A stretch of DNA of 61,885 nt from Seinonella peptonophila (GCF_900129355.1 NZ_FQVL01000016.1:1-61885), one strand, 5' to 3'. Counted from the stretch's first letter, positions 1-8,532 are shown. Program-made: numbers and translations. Notes: generated by a model from the letters alone, not told the origin.

Positions 1-347
1 GGAATATGAAGAAGAACTAGTGACATTAAAACGATGTCTGACTTAAGTTTAGGTGTTTCCTTAGTAAAATCTGAACAAATCACCTTGGCGTTTGTCATTC
101 CTTTGTGAGAAATCTTTTCTTTTGCAACCTCCACCATTTGTTTTGATGAGTCCACCAACAAAACAGAATCCACCAAATCTGATAATTCTAATCCAATTAG
201 ACCAGTACCACTCCCATAGTCTATTAAAGATTTTGATTTACTATTTCGTAATTCTGCTCTTACTTCCTTAACGATAACTTTGGCTAATTCAATTCGTTCT
301 TCTGTATCATATTTTCTTGCCATCTGTTCAAAAACACTATTTTTCAT
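1..347 (-). CDS. Class I SAM-dependent methyltransferase, C-terminus off the left edge
   Basis: The minus-strand frame starts at an ATG (345-347) preceded by a GGGG ribosome binding site and stays open to the left edge, giving about 115 N-terminal residues. It shows the SAM-binding glycine-rich motif I (LIDYGSGTGLIGLEL), a following acidic residue (LLVDSSKQM) and a later motif with an acidic residue (CSDFTKE). This is the Rossmann fold of UbiE/small-molecule methyltransferases. The substrate cannot be inferred because the C-terminal part is outside the window. Confidence 0.75.
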   Translation of the reverse strand, partial: MKNSVFEQMARKYDTEERIELAKVIVKEVRAELRNSKSKSLIDYGSGTGLIGLELSDLVDSVLLVDSSKQMVEVAKEKISHKGMTNAKVICSDFTKETPKLKSDIVLMSLVLLHI

Positions 348-779
348 ATTCTACCCCTTTAGCTTAAGTACATTTCTTTACAAACTTCCCTGTTTGATCT
401 GATTTATTCCGCAAAATGGCCCGATTGTTGAATAGAGTAACTGTTAACATTACTACTTTTTTACGAAGACCAATGAGCCTGCATAGTTGATGAATGAAGT
501 CCTTTGCGTTCTTAGTGAATAAAATAATCAACGCTTATCACGGATTTACTAATCTGAATCACCTGCCTATGTAAAACATGACTAGTTTTTTAGTCGTTAA
601 TCGGTCTTATTGCTCATGTTTGGCACCGGTATTGTATCAATTTTCGTCGTATTTTAATATAGAATGTGGCGGGTTATAGGGTGCTGTACGAATTACTTCT
701 TTTTCGGGTCTTGACGGCACCAAAATGATCCTGTATATCGATTACATACCAACCGAATGTATGGAAAAGGAAAGAGACA
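348..779. other. Intergenic stretch without a gene
   Basis: No convincing ORF on either strand. It separates the divergent methyltransferase from the TetR operon and should hold both promoters. Apart from an imperfect inverted repeat near its right end I see no clear structure. Confidence 0.5.
745..763. promoter_or_regulatory. Possible TetR operator
   Basis: CATAC and GTATG half-sites form an imperfect inverted repeat 17 bases before the TetR start codon. TetR-family repressors usually bind such repeats in their own promoters. The half-sites are short, so this is only a candidate. Confidence 0.3.
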
Positions 780-1433
780 ATGGCACGAAATAAATACCCT
801 GAAGAAACTATCAATCAAATATTAACTGTTTCGCTCAACCTGTTCATGGAGAAAGGTTATGAACGTACCTCTATTCAAGATATTATCAACGGGCTCGGCG
901 GTCTGACGAAAGGGGCAATCTACCATCACTTCAAATCGAAGGAGGAGATTATGCAGGCAGTGACCGAACGGTTATATCAAGGCCTTGACGAAATGCTCAC
1001 CTCGATTCGGGATGACAAGTCACTAACCGGAATTGAGAAGCTTCGCAAAATATTTTGGGTTTCTCTAAATAATCCTTCGCAGCTTGAGATGGTGTCCACC
1101 GCCCCCAGCCTGATGGATAATCCAAGGATGTTGGTGGGTCAGATGCGCAGCATTACCGAAGAATCTGTCCCCAAGTATATACAACCCATTGTAGAACAAG
1201 GGTTGGCGGACGGATCGATCAAAACCGACTATCCCAAGGAACTCAGCGAAGTCTTAATGCTAATGGGCAACTTGTGGCTGAATCCTCTTGTGTTTAGCGA
1301 TACAGCTGAAGGTGCGTTGAACAAATGCAGGTTCCTTCAGGAGTTGTCGCTCAAATTGGGTCTTGACCTGCTCGATGACCAAATGATCGAACGATTCGTA
1401 CATCTTTTCCGTATATATAATGAAAAAGCATAA
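780..1433 (+). CDS. TetR/AcrR-family transcriptional regulator
   Basis: 217 residues, a normal TetR length. Residues 8-55 are the TetR helix-turn-helix (ILTVSLNLFMEKGYERTSI, then LTKGAIYHHFKSKEEI). The rest is the ligand-binding and dimer domain, which is not conserved enough to name a ligand. The gene is first in a plus-strand cluster with a membrane protein and an ABC-2 exporter. By analogy with similar clusters it probably represses the exporter and responds to an exported compound. The ATG at 780 follows AGGAAAGAGACA. Confidence 0.9.
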   Translation: MARNKYPEETINQILTVSLNLFMEKGYERTSIQDIINGLGGLTKGAIYHHFKSKEEIMQAVTERLYQGLDEMLTSIRDDKSLTGIEKLRKIFWVSLNNPSQLEMVSTAPSLMDNPRMLVGQMRSITEESVPKYIQPIVEQGLADGSIKTDYPKELSEVLMLMGNLWLNPLVFSDTAEGALNKCRFLQELSLKLGLDLLDDQMIERFVHLFRIYNEKA

Positions 1434-2040
1434 TTACTGTATGCAACGACCCAAAAATGAACTGCCTCTAAGGCAGATTATTTTTGGAATGTTACATACC
1501 ATCGGTTGGTATGATGAAGCAATGTTATTCTATCCAATGTTGCAAATAGTATTAATGATTCTATTTATCTATTTTACAGTGATAATCATTAAAGAACGTA
1601 AGAAAATAGATAAAGCGTTTTTCAATTCTCTACTCTATGGTTTAATGGCTGTGTTTTCAGGCGGAATCTTATCTGGAATTTGGATGAGCTCCAATCTAGG
1701 TCGTACGGCGGGTTTGGAAGGAGACATTCTGATCTTGCATTTTGTCGGGTTTCATGGTCTTCAGGCGATACCGTCAATTGGCTGGTTACTTGGACAGACA
1801 CGCATATCTTCTACCAACAAATGGGTTCATATTAGTGGTATATCATGGCTACTTCTCCTGATTTTCCTCTTCATACAGACATGGATAGGAAAATCGATTA
1901 TAGACCCAACCATTTATGTCCTTCTTGCCAGTTTTTTTGTGCTCGTTTGGTTTGGTATTTTTTTATGGAGTTTAAATAAATGGTATCAAACTCTAGATAA
2001 AAACAACTCAGTCGTTATTAAAAATAACAATAAGATTTAG
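1420..2040 (+). CDS. Multi-pass membrane protein of the TetR-ABC cluster
   Basis: 206 residues with about five hydrophobic helices (roughly residues 40-60, 70-90, 105-125, 138-155 and 165-185). I do not recognise the family. It overlaps the end of the TetR gene by 14 bases and ends 14 bases before the ABC ATPase gene, so it is probably co-transcribed. No ATG has a good ribosome binding site. The ATG at 1420 is the longest choice and 1441 is an alternative. It may be an accessory exporter component or the remnant of a larger gene. Confidence 0.6.
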   Translation: MKKHNYCMQRPKNELPLRQIIFGMLHTIGWYDEAMLFYPMLQIVLMILFIYFTVIIIKERKKIDKAFFNSLLYGLMAVFSGGILSGIWMSSNLGRTAGLEGDILILHFVGFHGLQAIPSIGWLLGQTRISSTNKWVHISGISWLLLLIFLFIQTWIGKSIIDPTIYVLLASFFVLVWFGIFLWSLNKWYQTLDKNNSVVIKNNNKI

Positions 2041-2054
2041 ATGGAGGGGAAAAT

Positions 2055-2816
2055 ATGCAAAATCATTCCATTCAAGTGATTGGGTTGCAAAAGTCTTACA
2101 AGCAGCTTCAAGTCCTAAAGGGTGTAGATTTCGAAGTGGAAAAGGGTAGTATTTTCGCCCTGCTCGGTTCCAACGGAGCAGGGAAGACAACAGTTGTCAA
2201 AATCCTCACCACATTGCTAAAACCAGACAGCGGAACCGTCACCGTACACGGATTCAATGTTGTGTCAAAACCCGAGCATGTGCGACAGGTGATTAGTTTG
2301 ACTGGGCAATTTGCAGCCGTGGACGAAATTTTGACCGGACGGGAAAATCTGATCATGATTTCCAAGCTGCGACACCTCAAAAATCCGCATCAGGTTGCAG
2401 ACGAATTGCTGAAACGCTTCGGTTTGACTGACGCCGCCGATCGCAGAGTGTCTACTTATTCGGGTGGTATGCGTCGAAGGCTCGACATCGCCTTGAGCCT
2501 TGTGGGAAAACCACAGATCATTTTTTTCGACGAACCGACTACTGGGCTTGACCCGGAATCGCGCATCGAGGTTTGGAAGATTGTCAAGGAGCTTTCCGAC
2601 GGAGGCACGACGGTATTCCTAACAACACAGTATTTGGAAGAAGCTGAGCAGCTTGCTGACCAAATTGCTATTCTACACGAGGGCAGGATTATCGCCAACG
2701 GAACACTATCGGAGCTAAAAATGCTATTCCCATCTCCAAAAGTGGAGTACGTTGAAAAACAGCCAACATTGGAGGAAATATTCCTCGCAATCGTCGGAAA
2801 AAAGGAGGATAAGTAA
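2055..2816 (+). CDS. ABC-2 type transporter ATP-binding protein (DrrA-like)
   Basis: 253 residues with a complete nucleotide-binding domain: Walker A GSNGAGKTT near residue 38, signature YSGGMRRRLD near 135, Walker B IIFFDEPTTGLDP near 155, and the H-loop region as TTQYLEEAEQLAD (Gln where His is usual, as in DrrA-type ATPases). The ATG follows GGAGGGGAAAAT. It powers the permease encoded immediately downstream and probably exports a drug, antibiotic or lipid-like compound under the upstream TetR regulator. Confidence 0.92.
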   Translation: MQNHSIQVIGLQKSYKQLQVLKGVDFEVEKGSIFALLGSNGAGKTTVVKILTTLLKPDSGTVTVHGFNVVSKPEHVRQVISLTGQFAAVDEILTGRENLIMISKLRHLKNPHQVADELLKRFGLTDAADRRVSTYSGGMRRRLDIALSLVGKPQIIFFDEPTTGLDPESRIEVWKIVKELSDGGTTVFLTTQYLEEAEQLADQIAILHEGRIIANGTLSELKMLFPSPKVEYVEKQPTLEEIFLAIVGKKEDK

Positions 2817-3584
2817 ATGGAAGGGACAAAAAAACACTTTTTCAACGATCTGAGTGTGATGCTTGGGCGTTCCATGCGCCATATTTCCCGTAGTATGGAC
2901 ACCATCATCACGGTCACTATCATGCCGATCGGCTTTATGTTGCTGTTCGTCTATGTGCTCGGTGGTGCCATTCAAACCGGAACTGATAACTATGTAAATT
3001 ACCTCTTGCCTGGTATACTTCTAATTGCTATTGCCAGCGGTATTGCCTACACTGCTCTCCGCCTATTTATTGATGTGCAAGGAGGTATATTCGAGCGGTT
3101 TCACACCATGCCGATTTCACGTTCTACCTTACTATGGGGGCATGTGTTGTCCTCACTGGTATCCAACGCCCTATCGGTTGTCATCATCATTATTGTAGCA
3201 TTGATTATGGGCTTTCGTTCGCCGGCGGGGATACTATCATGGCTTGCAGTAACAGGTATACTCGCGCTGTTTACGCTTGCATTATCTTGGATCGCGATTA
3301 TTCCAGGACTGTCCGCAAAATCAGTGGATGGCGCAGGTGCCTTTTCCTACCCTATTCTCTTCCTACCGTTTATCAGTTCGGCGTTTGTGCCAACCGAGTC
3401 GATGCCATCTGTTGTTCGTGCCTTCGCCGAAAATCAGCCAGTGACCTCAATAGTCGAATCCATCCGTGCGCTGCTGTCAGGTTATTCAGTGGATAATGAT
3501 ATTTGGGTTGCTCTTGCGTGGTGTGTTGGGATTGTACTCGTAGCATATTTCTTTGCAATGAGGATGTATAAAAAACGGGTGTGA
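2817..3584 (+). CDS. ABC-2 type transporter permease (DrrB-like)
   Basis: 255 residues, six predicted transmembrane helices, typical of ABC2 membrane proteins. Helix 1 starts near residue 32 (IITVTIMPIGFMLLFVYVLG). The C-terminal loop before the last helix carries FVPTESMPSVVRAFAENQPVT, the usual DrrB-family signature. The ATG directly abuts the stop codon of the ATPase gene and uses the AAGGAGGATAAG site at its 3' end, so the pair is translationally coupled. It forms the export channel. Confidence 0.92.
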   Translation: MEGTKKHFFNDLSVMLGRSMRHISRSMDTIITVTIMPIGFMLLFVYVLGGAIQTGTDNYVNYLLPGILLIAIASGIAYTALRLFIDVQGGIFERFHTMPISRSTLLWGHVLSSLVSNALSVVIIIIVALIMGFRSPAGILSWLAVTGILALFTLALSWIAIIPGLSAKSVDGAGAFSYPILFLPFISSAFVPTESMPSVVRAFAENQPVTSIVESIRALLSGYSVDNDIWVALAWCVGIVLVAYFFAMRMYKKRV

Positions 3585-3624
3585 GTTAGCAGTTTAACAT
3601 TCCAATCTCTCACTCATAGCTAGA

Positions 3625-3800
3625 AACATTGACACTCCACACGCATGAAAGCGTGGGATTCTTGAGTCGTTAGCGTCCGCAATCCGTTTCCGTTTTGGAC
3701 AGACAACGCTCAAGTTCAGGGGTGTGCCATCACCCCATCCCATGCAGTTAGAATGTACCCACATGGGCGGCGCACCTATTACCAGTACGCTAGGCTGGTA
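3625..3800 (-). ncRNA. Orphan IS200/IS605-type right end, possible TnpB guide (omega) RNA relic
   Basis: GC-richer than its surroundings and rich in short hairpins (GGGGTG/CACCCC, CCCA/TGGG, ACCAG/CTGGT). At the outer edge a CACGC/GCGTG hairpin is followed inward by GATTCTTG. The IS end at 61799-61885 has the same plan, a terminal hairpin followed by GATTCCTG. In IS605-type elements the right end downstream of tnpB encodes the guide RNA. No tnpB is present here and peptidase E follows directly. Identification rests on recalled family architecture. Confidence 0.45.
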
Positions 3801-3834
3801 AGTTGTCTAAATTCATGTAAAGTCTCTAAGAAAT

Positions 3835-4545
3835 TTAAATCAATGCAGATTCCTTTAAATAGATCGGATGAACCTCTGTTTCCACTATTGAACCCTTTTT
3901 CTTCTTTACTAGATACGCTTTTGCATTTTCTCTAGAGCTTACAACTCGATGTAGGGATTCATTTATGTAATGAAAGGCTACTCCATCGTCTGCTGCATAC
4001 CCATCTGTGACTTCCCCATTTTCAACCAATTTATGATAGCTGGGCCTCCGTTCTTTTTCACCATCATAATGGGGACAATTGCTACCTTTCAGTAAACCTA
4101 AACATTCTAGTGAAGATAACTTTCCAGGGATTGAATCAGTCACGCCTTGCTCAAACCAACAAATCGATCCAGCACTTAGCCCTGTAAGAATAGCACCCTT
4201 ATGATAGGCCCTTTTTAGTAATTCATCGATTCTCCACTCTTTCCACAGAATCAATAAATTTCGGGTATTGCCTCCTCCAACATAAAAAATATCTTGTTCA
4301 GACATGAACCCTTCCAAGTCTACTGGGGCTTTAAAAACTGATAGATGAGAGGTCTCACATTCGAACTTCTCAAAACATCGATAAAATTTTCGAATATATC
4401 CATCCGCATCACCTGATGCTGTAGGAACAAAGCAGACCCTAGGTTTCTTTTTTTTTGATTGAGCCAATATGTATAAGTCAAGGAGAGGGTTATCCTCCTC
4501 CATCGAAAAGCCACCGCCACCCATAGCAATAATTTGTTTCATCAT
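3835..4545 (-). CDS. Peptidase E-like (S51 family) peptidase
   Basis: 236 residues, the usual size for the S51 dipeptidase E/cyanophycinase-like family. The N-terminus IIAMGGGGFSMEEDNPLLDLYI and GGGNTRNLL near residue 91 are family motifs. The nucleophile is the Ser of LTGLSAGSICWF near residue 124, followed by the conserved CPHYDGEKERRP stretch. Predicted cytoplasmic, acting on Asp-X dipeptides or related substrates. The ATG follows GGAGGTCGA. It is a single gene next to an IS relic. Confidence 0.9.
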   Translation of the reverse strand: MMKQIIAMGGGGFSMEEDNPLLDLYILAQSKKKKPRVCFVPTASGDADGYIRKFYRCFEKFECETSHLSVFKAPVDLEGFMSEQDIFYVGGGNTRNLLILWKEWRIDELLKRAYHKGAILTGLSAGSICWFEQGVTDSIPGKLSSLECLGLLKGSNCPHYDGEKERRPSYHKLVENGEVTDGYAADDGVAFHYINESLHRVVSSRENAKAYLVKKKKGSIVETEVHPIYLKESALI

Positions 4546-4661
4546 TCGACCTCCTCTAAAAAATCAAAGGTGGAATATACCCCCCTTTGTCAAGTTTCAC
4601 GTTGCTACACAATTATACAAAGCTGTCACCAATTATTAAAATAATAACTCTACTTCTCAAT

Positions 4662-4686
4662 AAAAAACGCGAGCTTTAAGCCCACG
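4662..4686 (-). terminator. Rho-independent terminator
   Basis: On the minus strand CGTGGGC, a short TTAAA loop and GCTCGCG (with GU pairs) are followed by TTTTTT. It lies just downstream of the 4746-5309 gene. A nearly identical terminator follows the paralogous gene at 9173. Confidence 0.75.
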
Positions 4687-4745
4687 AGACAAAATGAATA
4701 TTTGATTTTGCTATCGTGAGACATCGTAATAGTACAACATTTAAG

Positions 4746-5309
4746 CTATATCGCTGGTACAAGTCCACGTTTCTGTAATATGTATTCATGCATTTCGTTT
4801 AAACGGTGAAAATCACCATATGGAACTTCTAGATAACTGGTTTCTTCTGTCCACAAGAATAATGGGTGATTTATTGCCTTGGGATGAGTGTATGTATCCC
4901 ATAACCATCGAACATCTTCTTTGAAAAATACAAAATGAGATGAAAAAAAGAATCCTGACCATATAACCCCTATACCATTTCTTTCTTCCTCTTCTGGGTA
5001 CTTACCTAAGATTTCTTCAAGTTGACGCATATTCGCATAAAATTGGACGGATCGTTTGGGAAATCCGAGAGTTAAACCTATAATGTAATGGTAATCATAG
5101 CTTTCCTCTTGAATATTCTCTATCTGTTTTTCAAATTCAGTCTTCTGCTGCTCCTCTTGAAAGAAAATATATAAATTAGAATCAGAATCGAAAGAAGAGT
5201 TGTGCGGGTATTTAATGAGTTCAGGAATAAAAGGATTTTTCTTAGTAGTAATTACTGCTGGTTTATAACCTTCTAGAAAAGCAACCTCGTACTTCTTTCG
5301 TTGGCTCAT
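4746..5309 (-). CDS. Conserved hypothetical protein, paralogue of the 9173-9703 product
   Basis: 187 residues, no signal peptide or membrane segment. I do not recognise the family. It aligns in order with the protein encoded at 9173-9703: KPAVITTKKNPFIP with KPALIEYSKSNAFLS, LYIFFQEEQQKTEF with YYIFFQTIEQKNEF, IIGLTLGFPKRSVQFY with LVGLEIGYPPKAVDFY, and a Trp-Leu-Trp segment near residue 137. A zinc-ribbon mini-protein gene lies upstream in both loci and the same terminator follows both. The start uses AGGAGTTGATTAA. Function unknown; the two loci look like duplicated cassettes. Confidence 0.7.
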   Translation of the reverse strand: MSQRKKYEVAFLEGYKPAVITTKKNPFIPELIKYPHNSSFDSDSNLYIFFQEEQQKTEFEKQIENIQEESYDYHYIIGLTLGFPKRSVQFYANMRQLEEILGKYPEEEERNGIGVIWSGFFFSSHFVFFKEDVRWLWDTYTHPKAINHPLFLWTEETSYLEVPYGDFHRLNEMHEYILQKRGLVPAI

Positions 5310-5398
5310 TTAATCAACTCCTCAATAATTAAAGGTAACTCCAAGTAAACGAAGCTACCTTTAATTATACATCATCAAACTATTCAAACCATGTTATT

Positions 5399-5587
5399 TT
5401 AGCGCTCAACCACTACATGACAGCGACTGCACTTATATTCTCCTTCATCCCAAATTACTTTATCGTTCTTTTTACACACGTGACAATATGGTGTCTCGTC
5501 ACTACCCCACATAGCAAGCCCTTGTAGATGAATGGGGCCATTAAAAGGTTGAAGGTTAATTTTAAATTTACGTTTTTTGCTGGACAT
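5399..5587 (-). CDS. Zinc-ribbon mini-protein
   Basis: 62 residues ending in a four-cysteine ribbon (CHVCKKNDKVIWDEGEYKC followed by SRC). It resembles the 41-residue protein at 9768-9893 in KxNDKVV and in its spacing. A strong AAGGAGGGTTGT site precedes the ATG. It sits 89 bases upstream of the 4746-5309 gene in the same direction and is probably co-transcribed. It likely binds zinc structurally; partner unknown. Confidence 0.7.
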   Translation of the reverse strand: MSSKKRKFKINLQPFNGPIHLQGLAMWGSDETPYCHVCKKNDKVIWDEGEYKCSRCHVVVER

Positions 5588-5910
5588 TCATACAACCCTC
5601 CTTACTGTTATAGACTCTTGATCGCAACATCGTAAACGATAAAACAGCTTGGATAGGTTGTAAAAAATCCTAAAGGTAACGGTGAGATGTAAATTAATCT
5701 TAGTTACGATCTAAAATTAGTATACCGAATATTTCACCGATATCGCAAATTGACCGATTGCTTAAAAACCGCTCTAAATCAGCATTTTCAGCCGAATTCT
5801 TAAAGGTTGGATGTTCGTTTTAAGAGGCTATCATGCCTAAGTAACTTTTACATATATTCAGGTGATTTCTATAAAAATTAGAAGTAGAAATATTAAATTG
5901 CTAAAGCAAT

Positions 5911-5934
5911 AAAAAAAGTGAGCCTTTGCTCACC
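5911..5934 (-). terminator. Rho-independent terminator of a micro-peptide gene
   Basis: On the minus strand GTGAGC, loop AAAG, GCTCAC and a T7 tract. It begins 15 bases after the stop codon of the 17-codon ORF at 5950-6003. Confidence 0.8.
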
Positions 5935-5949
5935 CTAGAATTATCTGTA

Positions 5950-6003
5950 TTAATCTCCTTCAGGGGCACTTGGTCCAAGAAAAAAGGAATTATATTTTAT
6001 CAT
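5950..6003 (-). CDS. 17-residue micro-peptide MIKYNSFFLGPSAPEGD
   Basis: The ORF encodes MIKYNSFFLGPSAPEGD. An AAGGAG site lies 9 bases before the ATG and a terminator follows at once. The ATG overlaps the TGA of a decayed upstream frame (6000-6290) as ATGA. This is the coupling seen between Rap/NprR-type regulators and their signal peptides. The Pro- and acid-rich C-terminus is compatible with a mature signal. Expression and function are inferred. Confidence 0.5.
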   Translation of the reverse strand: MIKYNSFFLGPSAPEGD

Positions 6004-6290
6004 TGTTCAATGCTCCTTTCTTCAATCCACCTTTTTCTTATTTGAAAAAATTTGTATACATATTCGTTTAAACCGTTGGGATCGTTTATCTGCTCAAAAC
6101 AGACACCTAATTCCGTTACAATATTATATTTAGGAAATCGTTCTTGTGAGCTATGGCTTCGGCTAATTTATATAATTGGTACCGCTCGAACGTGGCATTG
6201 TGGGCATTGTGTTGTTGGTTTATACCCTCATCTAATGTAGTATATTTTCGTGTTGTTCCAATCTGAGAAGCCATTTTATTCATTCCCATA
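6000..6290 (-). pseudogene. Decayed gene of unknown family upstream of the micro-peptide
   Basis: Protein-like sequence runs through three minus-strand frames: one with a CPQC zinc-knuckle-like stretch, one with KLAEAIAHKNDF, and a final one reading TELGVCFEQINDPNGLNEYV to KFFQIRKRWIEER and a TGA overlapping the micro-peptide ATG. The last frame resembles the C-terminal helices of TPR regulators, but I cannot prove it. No single frame spans the region, so the gene is broken. Confidence 0.35.
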
Positions 6291-6375
6291 TTGTAATTAG
6301 TTTAACGAGTTTTCGCTCTAACAAAAAATGAGCTACTTCTTTTAAAAAAACGAAGTTGGTCATTCCTCATTAAGT

Positions 6376-6404
6376 TAGACAATTTCCATATTTTAAGGGA
6401 TAAT
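6376..6404 (+). promoter_or_regulatory. Sigma-A-like promoter
   Basis: TAGACA, a 17-base spacer and GATAAT, 41 bases upstream of the 28-codon ORF at 6445. With the terminator at 6604 it defines a short monocistronic unit. Confidence 0.55.
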
Positions 6405-6444
6405 AGAAAGAACATTATCAAAATATTAGAGTGGAGTTGTTTCA

Positions 6445-6531
6445 ATGAAAAGTCTCGCTTTATTATCTATGTTTGGTTGTGCGGTTGCGGCGATCCAATT
6501 TGTGCCTCTAGGACAGGTGTTGGGGCTTTAA
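6445..6531 (+). CDS. 28-residue hydrophobic micro-peptide
   Basis: The ORF begins MKSLALLSMFGCAVAA and ends PLGQVLGL. A GGAG site lies 8 bases before the ATG, a TAGACA-17-GATAAT promoter upstream and a terminator downstream. One lysine at position 2 followed by a hydrophobic stretch resembles Phr-type pre-signal peptides, secretion signals or small toxins of type I systems. No regulator gene is adjacent in the same direction. Not recognised; the complete transcription unit is the main support. Confidence 0.45.
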   Translation: MKSLALLSMFGCAVAAIQFVPLGQVLGL

Positions 6532-6603
6532 TAAGCAAACGAACAGATCTCATGGACACATAGGCTATAATATTTTTTACTCCTTAGTGGAGTTATTGGT
6601 ATA

Positions 6604-6636
6604 AAAAGACCTTGGGCGCAATCTCAAGGTCTTTTC
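6604..6636 (+). terminator. Rho-independent terminator
   Basis: AAAGACCTTG, loop GGCGCAATCT, CAAGGTCTTTT, then a T-rich tail. It ends the 6445-6531 unit. Confidence 0.75.
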
Positions 6637-6767
6637 TTTATTTTTCAATATCCCATTCGATTATTTCAAAATGGCCCAGAACCAGCATCCGTGTCATAAA
6701 GCGCAATTTGCTCAAGTAATGGAAAGAAAATTTTCTGAAAATAATAAAATACCAAAATAATTAGTTC

Positions 6768-6811
6768 TTAGGTGGGGATGGCTCCGAGAAGAGCCTGACC
6801 TACCCGACATT
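6768..6811. other. Short GC-rich hairpin upstream of a VOC gene
   Basis: AGGT ... GGCTC, loop CGAGAA, GAGCC ... ACCT forms a bulged stem in otherwise AT-rich DNA about 100 bases before the VOC gene. It could be a 5' leader structure or a mobile-element remnant. It matches no riboswitch class I know. Confidence 0.25.
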
Positions 6812-6906
6812 CATTATTAATTCTTACATCTTGCAATTGAAACTATTATATATTATTCTAATTACCATATAATAATAATTATAAATAAATGAAGCGAGGG
6901 ATACAT

Positions 6907-7620
6907 ATGAAAATTCTTTCTCTTGAACTTTCAATCACTAACCTTTCAAAAATGAAGCATTTTTATTTAGAACAACTCAGCTTTCCTTTGAAACAAGAAT
7001 CCGAGGATTCCTTTACTATTACTGCAGGTCATACGGAACTCACTTTTACTTATGATAAGGATCAAAAGAATCCATATTATCATTTCGCAATGGATATACC
7101 ACATAATCAAATACAGGAAGTTCACGATTGGCTATTGCAAAAGGGATGCCATATACTAGATGCTACAACCATTGAAGAGGCAAATATTTATGCTGATCAG
7201 AAGATTGTTTTTTTTGGGGCAACGAATGCTAAGTCTGTGTATTTCTATGATCCTCAGGGTAATCTGGTTGAATTTATCGCTCGTAAAAATCTGGATAATT
7301 CGTCTGTAAAACCATTTGATCCTCTATCGATAATCAATATAAGTGAAATAGGATTTGGTTTACAAAATGATATGGAGCAAACAATTGAAAAGTTATGTGC
7401 TGAATTTGATGTAACTTCATATACAGGGGATGGGAAAACATTTCAAATATTAGGAAATGACCAAGGGATGTTTATTCTTGGTGCTAGTACTCGAACATGG
7501 TATCCGATTTCAAGATCACCAGAGATTCATCCTATACATATGAGTATTGCAGGAAACAAAAATGATCATTTCCAATTGGAGCCCTATCCCTACTTTATAC
7601 AAACCAAAAAAATACGCTAA
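6907..7620 (+). CDS. VOC (glyoxalase/dioxygenase superfamily) protein, two modules
   Basis: 237 residues. The N-terminal VOC module (1-125) shows ITNLSKMKHFYLEQLSFPL and ends in YFYDPQGNLVEFIAR, whose Glu is the usual metal ligand. A second, less conserved half starts near residue 140 (NISEIGFGLQND). I chose the ATG at 6907 because it follows GAGGGATACAT; the in-frame ATG at 6889 has no site. It probably binds a metal and may act on thiol conjugates or aromatic compounds; the substrate is unknown. Confidence 0.8.
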   Translation: MKILSLELSITNLSKMKHFYLEQLSFPLKQESEDSFTITAGHTELTFTYDKDQKNPYYHFAMDIPHNQIQEVHDWLLQKGCHILDATTIEEANIYADQKIVFFGATNAKSVYFYDPQGNLVEFIARKNLDNSSVKPFDPLSIINISEIGFGLQNDMEQTIEKLCAEFDVTSYTGDGKTFQILGNDQGMFILGASTRTWYPISRSPEIHPIHMSIAGNKNDHFQLEPYPYFIQTKKIR

Positions 7621-7712
7621 AGAACTGAAATTGTTTATGTGTCATCACAATTATATGGTTTCGTTACCCCTCAGTCGCCGGATGCTGGTTCTACCCAATA
7701 AGGAAACATAAA

Positions 7713-8278
7713 TTGATGAAAAGAGTGCAAAATTCTATGAAACATAATTTATCAGAAGATATTCTTTGCTTGTTCGAACAACATTTGATCTCGAACGGAA
7801 AATCTCCAAACACAATTTTTTCTTATCTATCTTCTGTAAAGGCATATATTCGGTGGTTTCAAGATCGATTTCAGAGGGTTCCACAGCAGATGTATATGGA
7901 GAATGTAGCAGAATATAAAGTTTTTCTTCAGCAAAGAGGGATTGATCTGAGTACGTTTAACTCTCATATGGCTGGTTTATGTTCTTGGAATGAATATCTT
8001 ATTCAAACAAGGGAAGAAGATCACTTTGTGGTCCAGAAAGAGGATTGGAAGAAGGTTCAACATGGTATGCCTCACCAGCCATACATAGTGAATCCGATGT
8101 ACAACGATTTATTCAGACCGTGTTAGAATCAAAAAACAAACGCGATTATGCTTTGGTGAATTTACTGGCTTATACCGGTCTGCGGATCAGCGAGGCTCTT
8201 TCACTGGTTATCCATGATCTTTATTTGGAATCACAAGAGTTACTAGTAAGAGATGGGAGGGGAAGACCCATTTCGTAA
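7713..8278 (+). pseudogene. Tyrosine recombinase/integrase, frameshifted and truncated
   Basis: Residues 10-110 form the N-terminal SAM-like core-binding domain of XerC/D-type integrases (LFEQHLISNGKSPNTIFSYL). Near 8080 the reading frame shifts. The second frame (from about 8078) continues with RDYALVNLLAYTGLRISEAL, which holds catalytic Arg I, then ends at 8278 without the HxxR box or the Tyr nucleophile. The gene is dead and marks an old integration or dimer-resolution locus. Confidence 0.8.
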
Positions 8279-8349
8279 CCATTGCCGTGTTACCTTGCGC
8301 TTTATTGAGACTTTGTTTTAAACGCTGCTTTTCCGTTCGGTTTTTAAAA

Positions 8350-8532
8350 CTAATAATAACAATCTTTCACAGCCAATGGATGAAAAGAGAATCGCTCCAG
8401 TTCCTTTGCTTCAGCAGGTGTCGGTTCTGAAAAATCAACCCTATACTAATTCCATGTTTTTTGTAGTAGATCGTCAATTTGATCCAGAAAATGCAGTTCA
8501 CCTGTTCCATCCATTGCCATTATACGAATCAT
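8350..8532 (-). pseudogene. CorA-type magnesium transporter, N-terminal fossil
   Basis: One minus-strand frame reads MIRIMAMDGTGELHFLDQI, an in-frame TAG, then VDFSEPTPAEAKELERF, SFHPLAVKDC and another TAG. This matches the CorA N-terminal cytoplasmic domain (the conserved FHPLAxxDC). The transmembrane C-terminus with GMN is absent. An AGGAGG site is retained before the ATG, so inactivation is probably recent. Confidence 0.7.

Noticed and set aside
2108-2923. Long minus-strand ORFs opposite the ABC ATPase gene
   Set aside because: Shadows of the plus-strand gene in GC-richer DNA.
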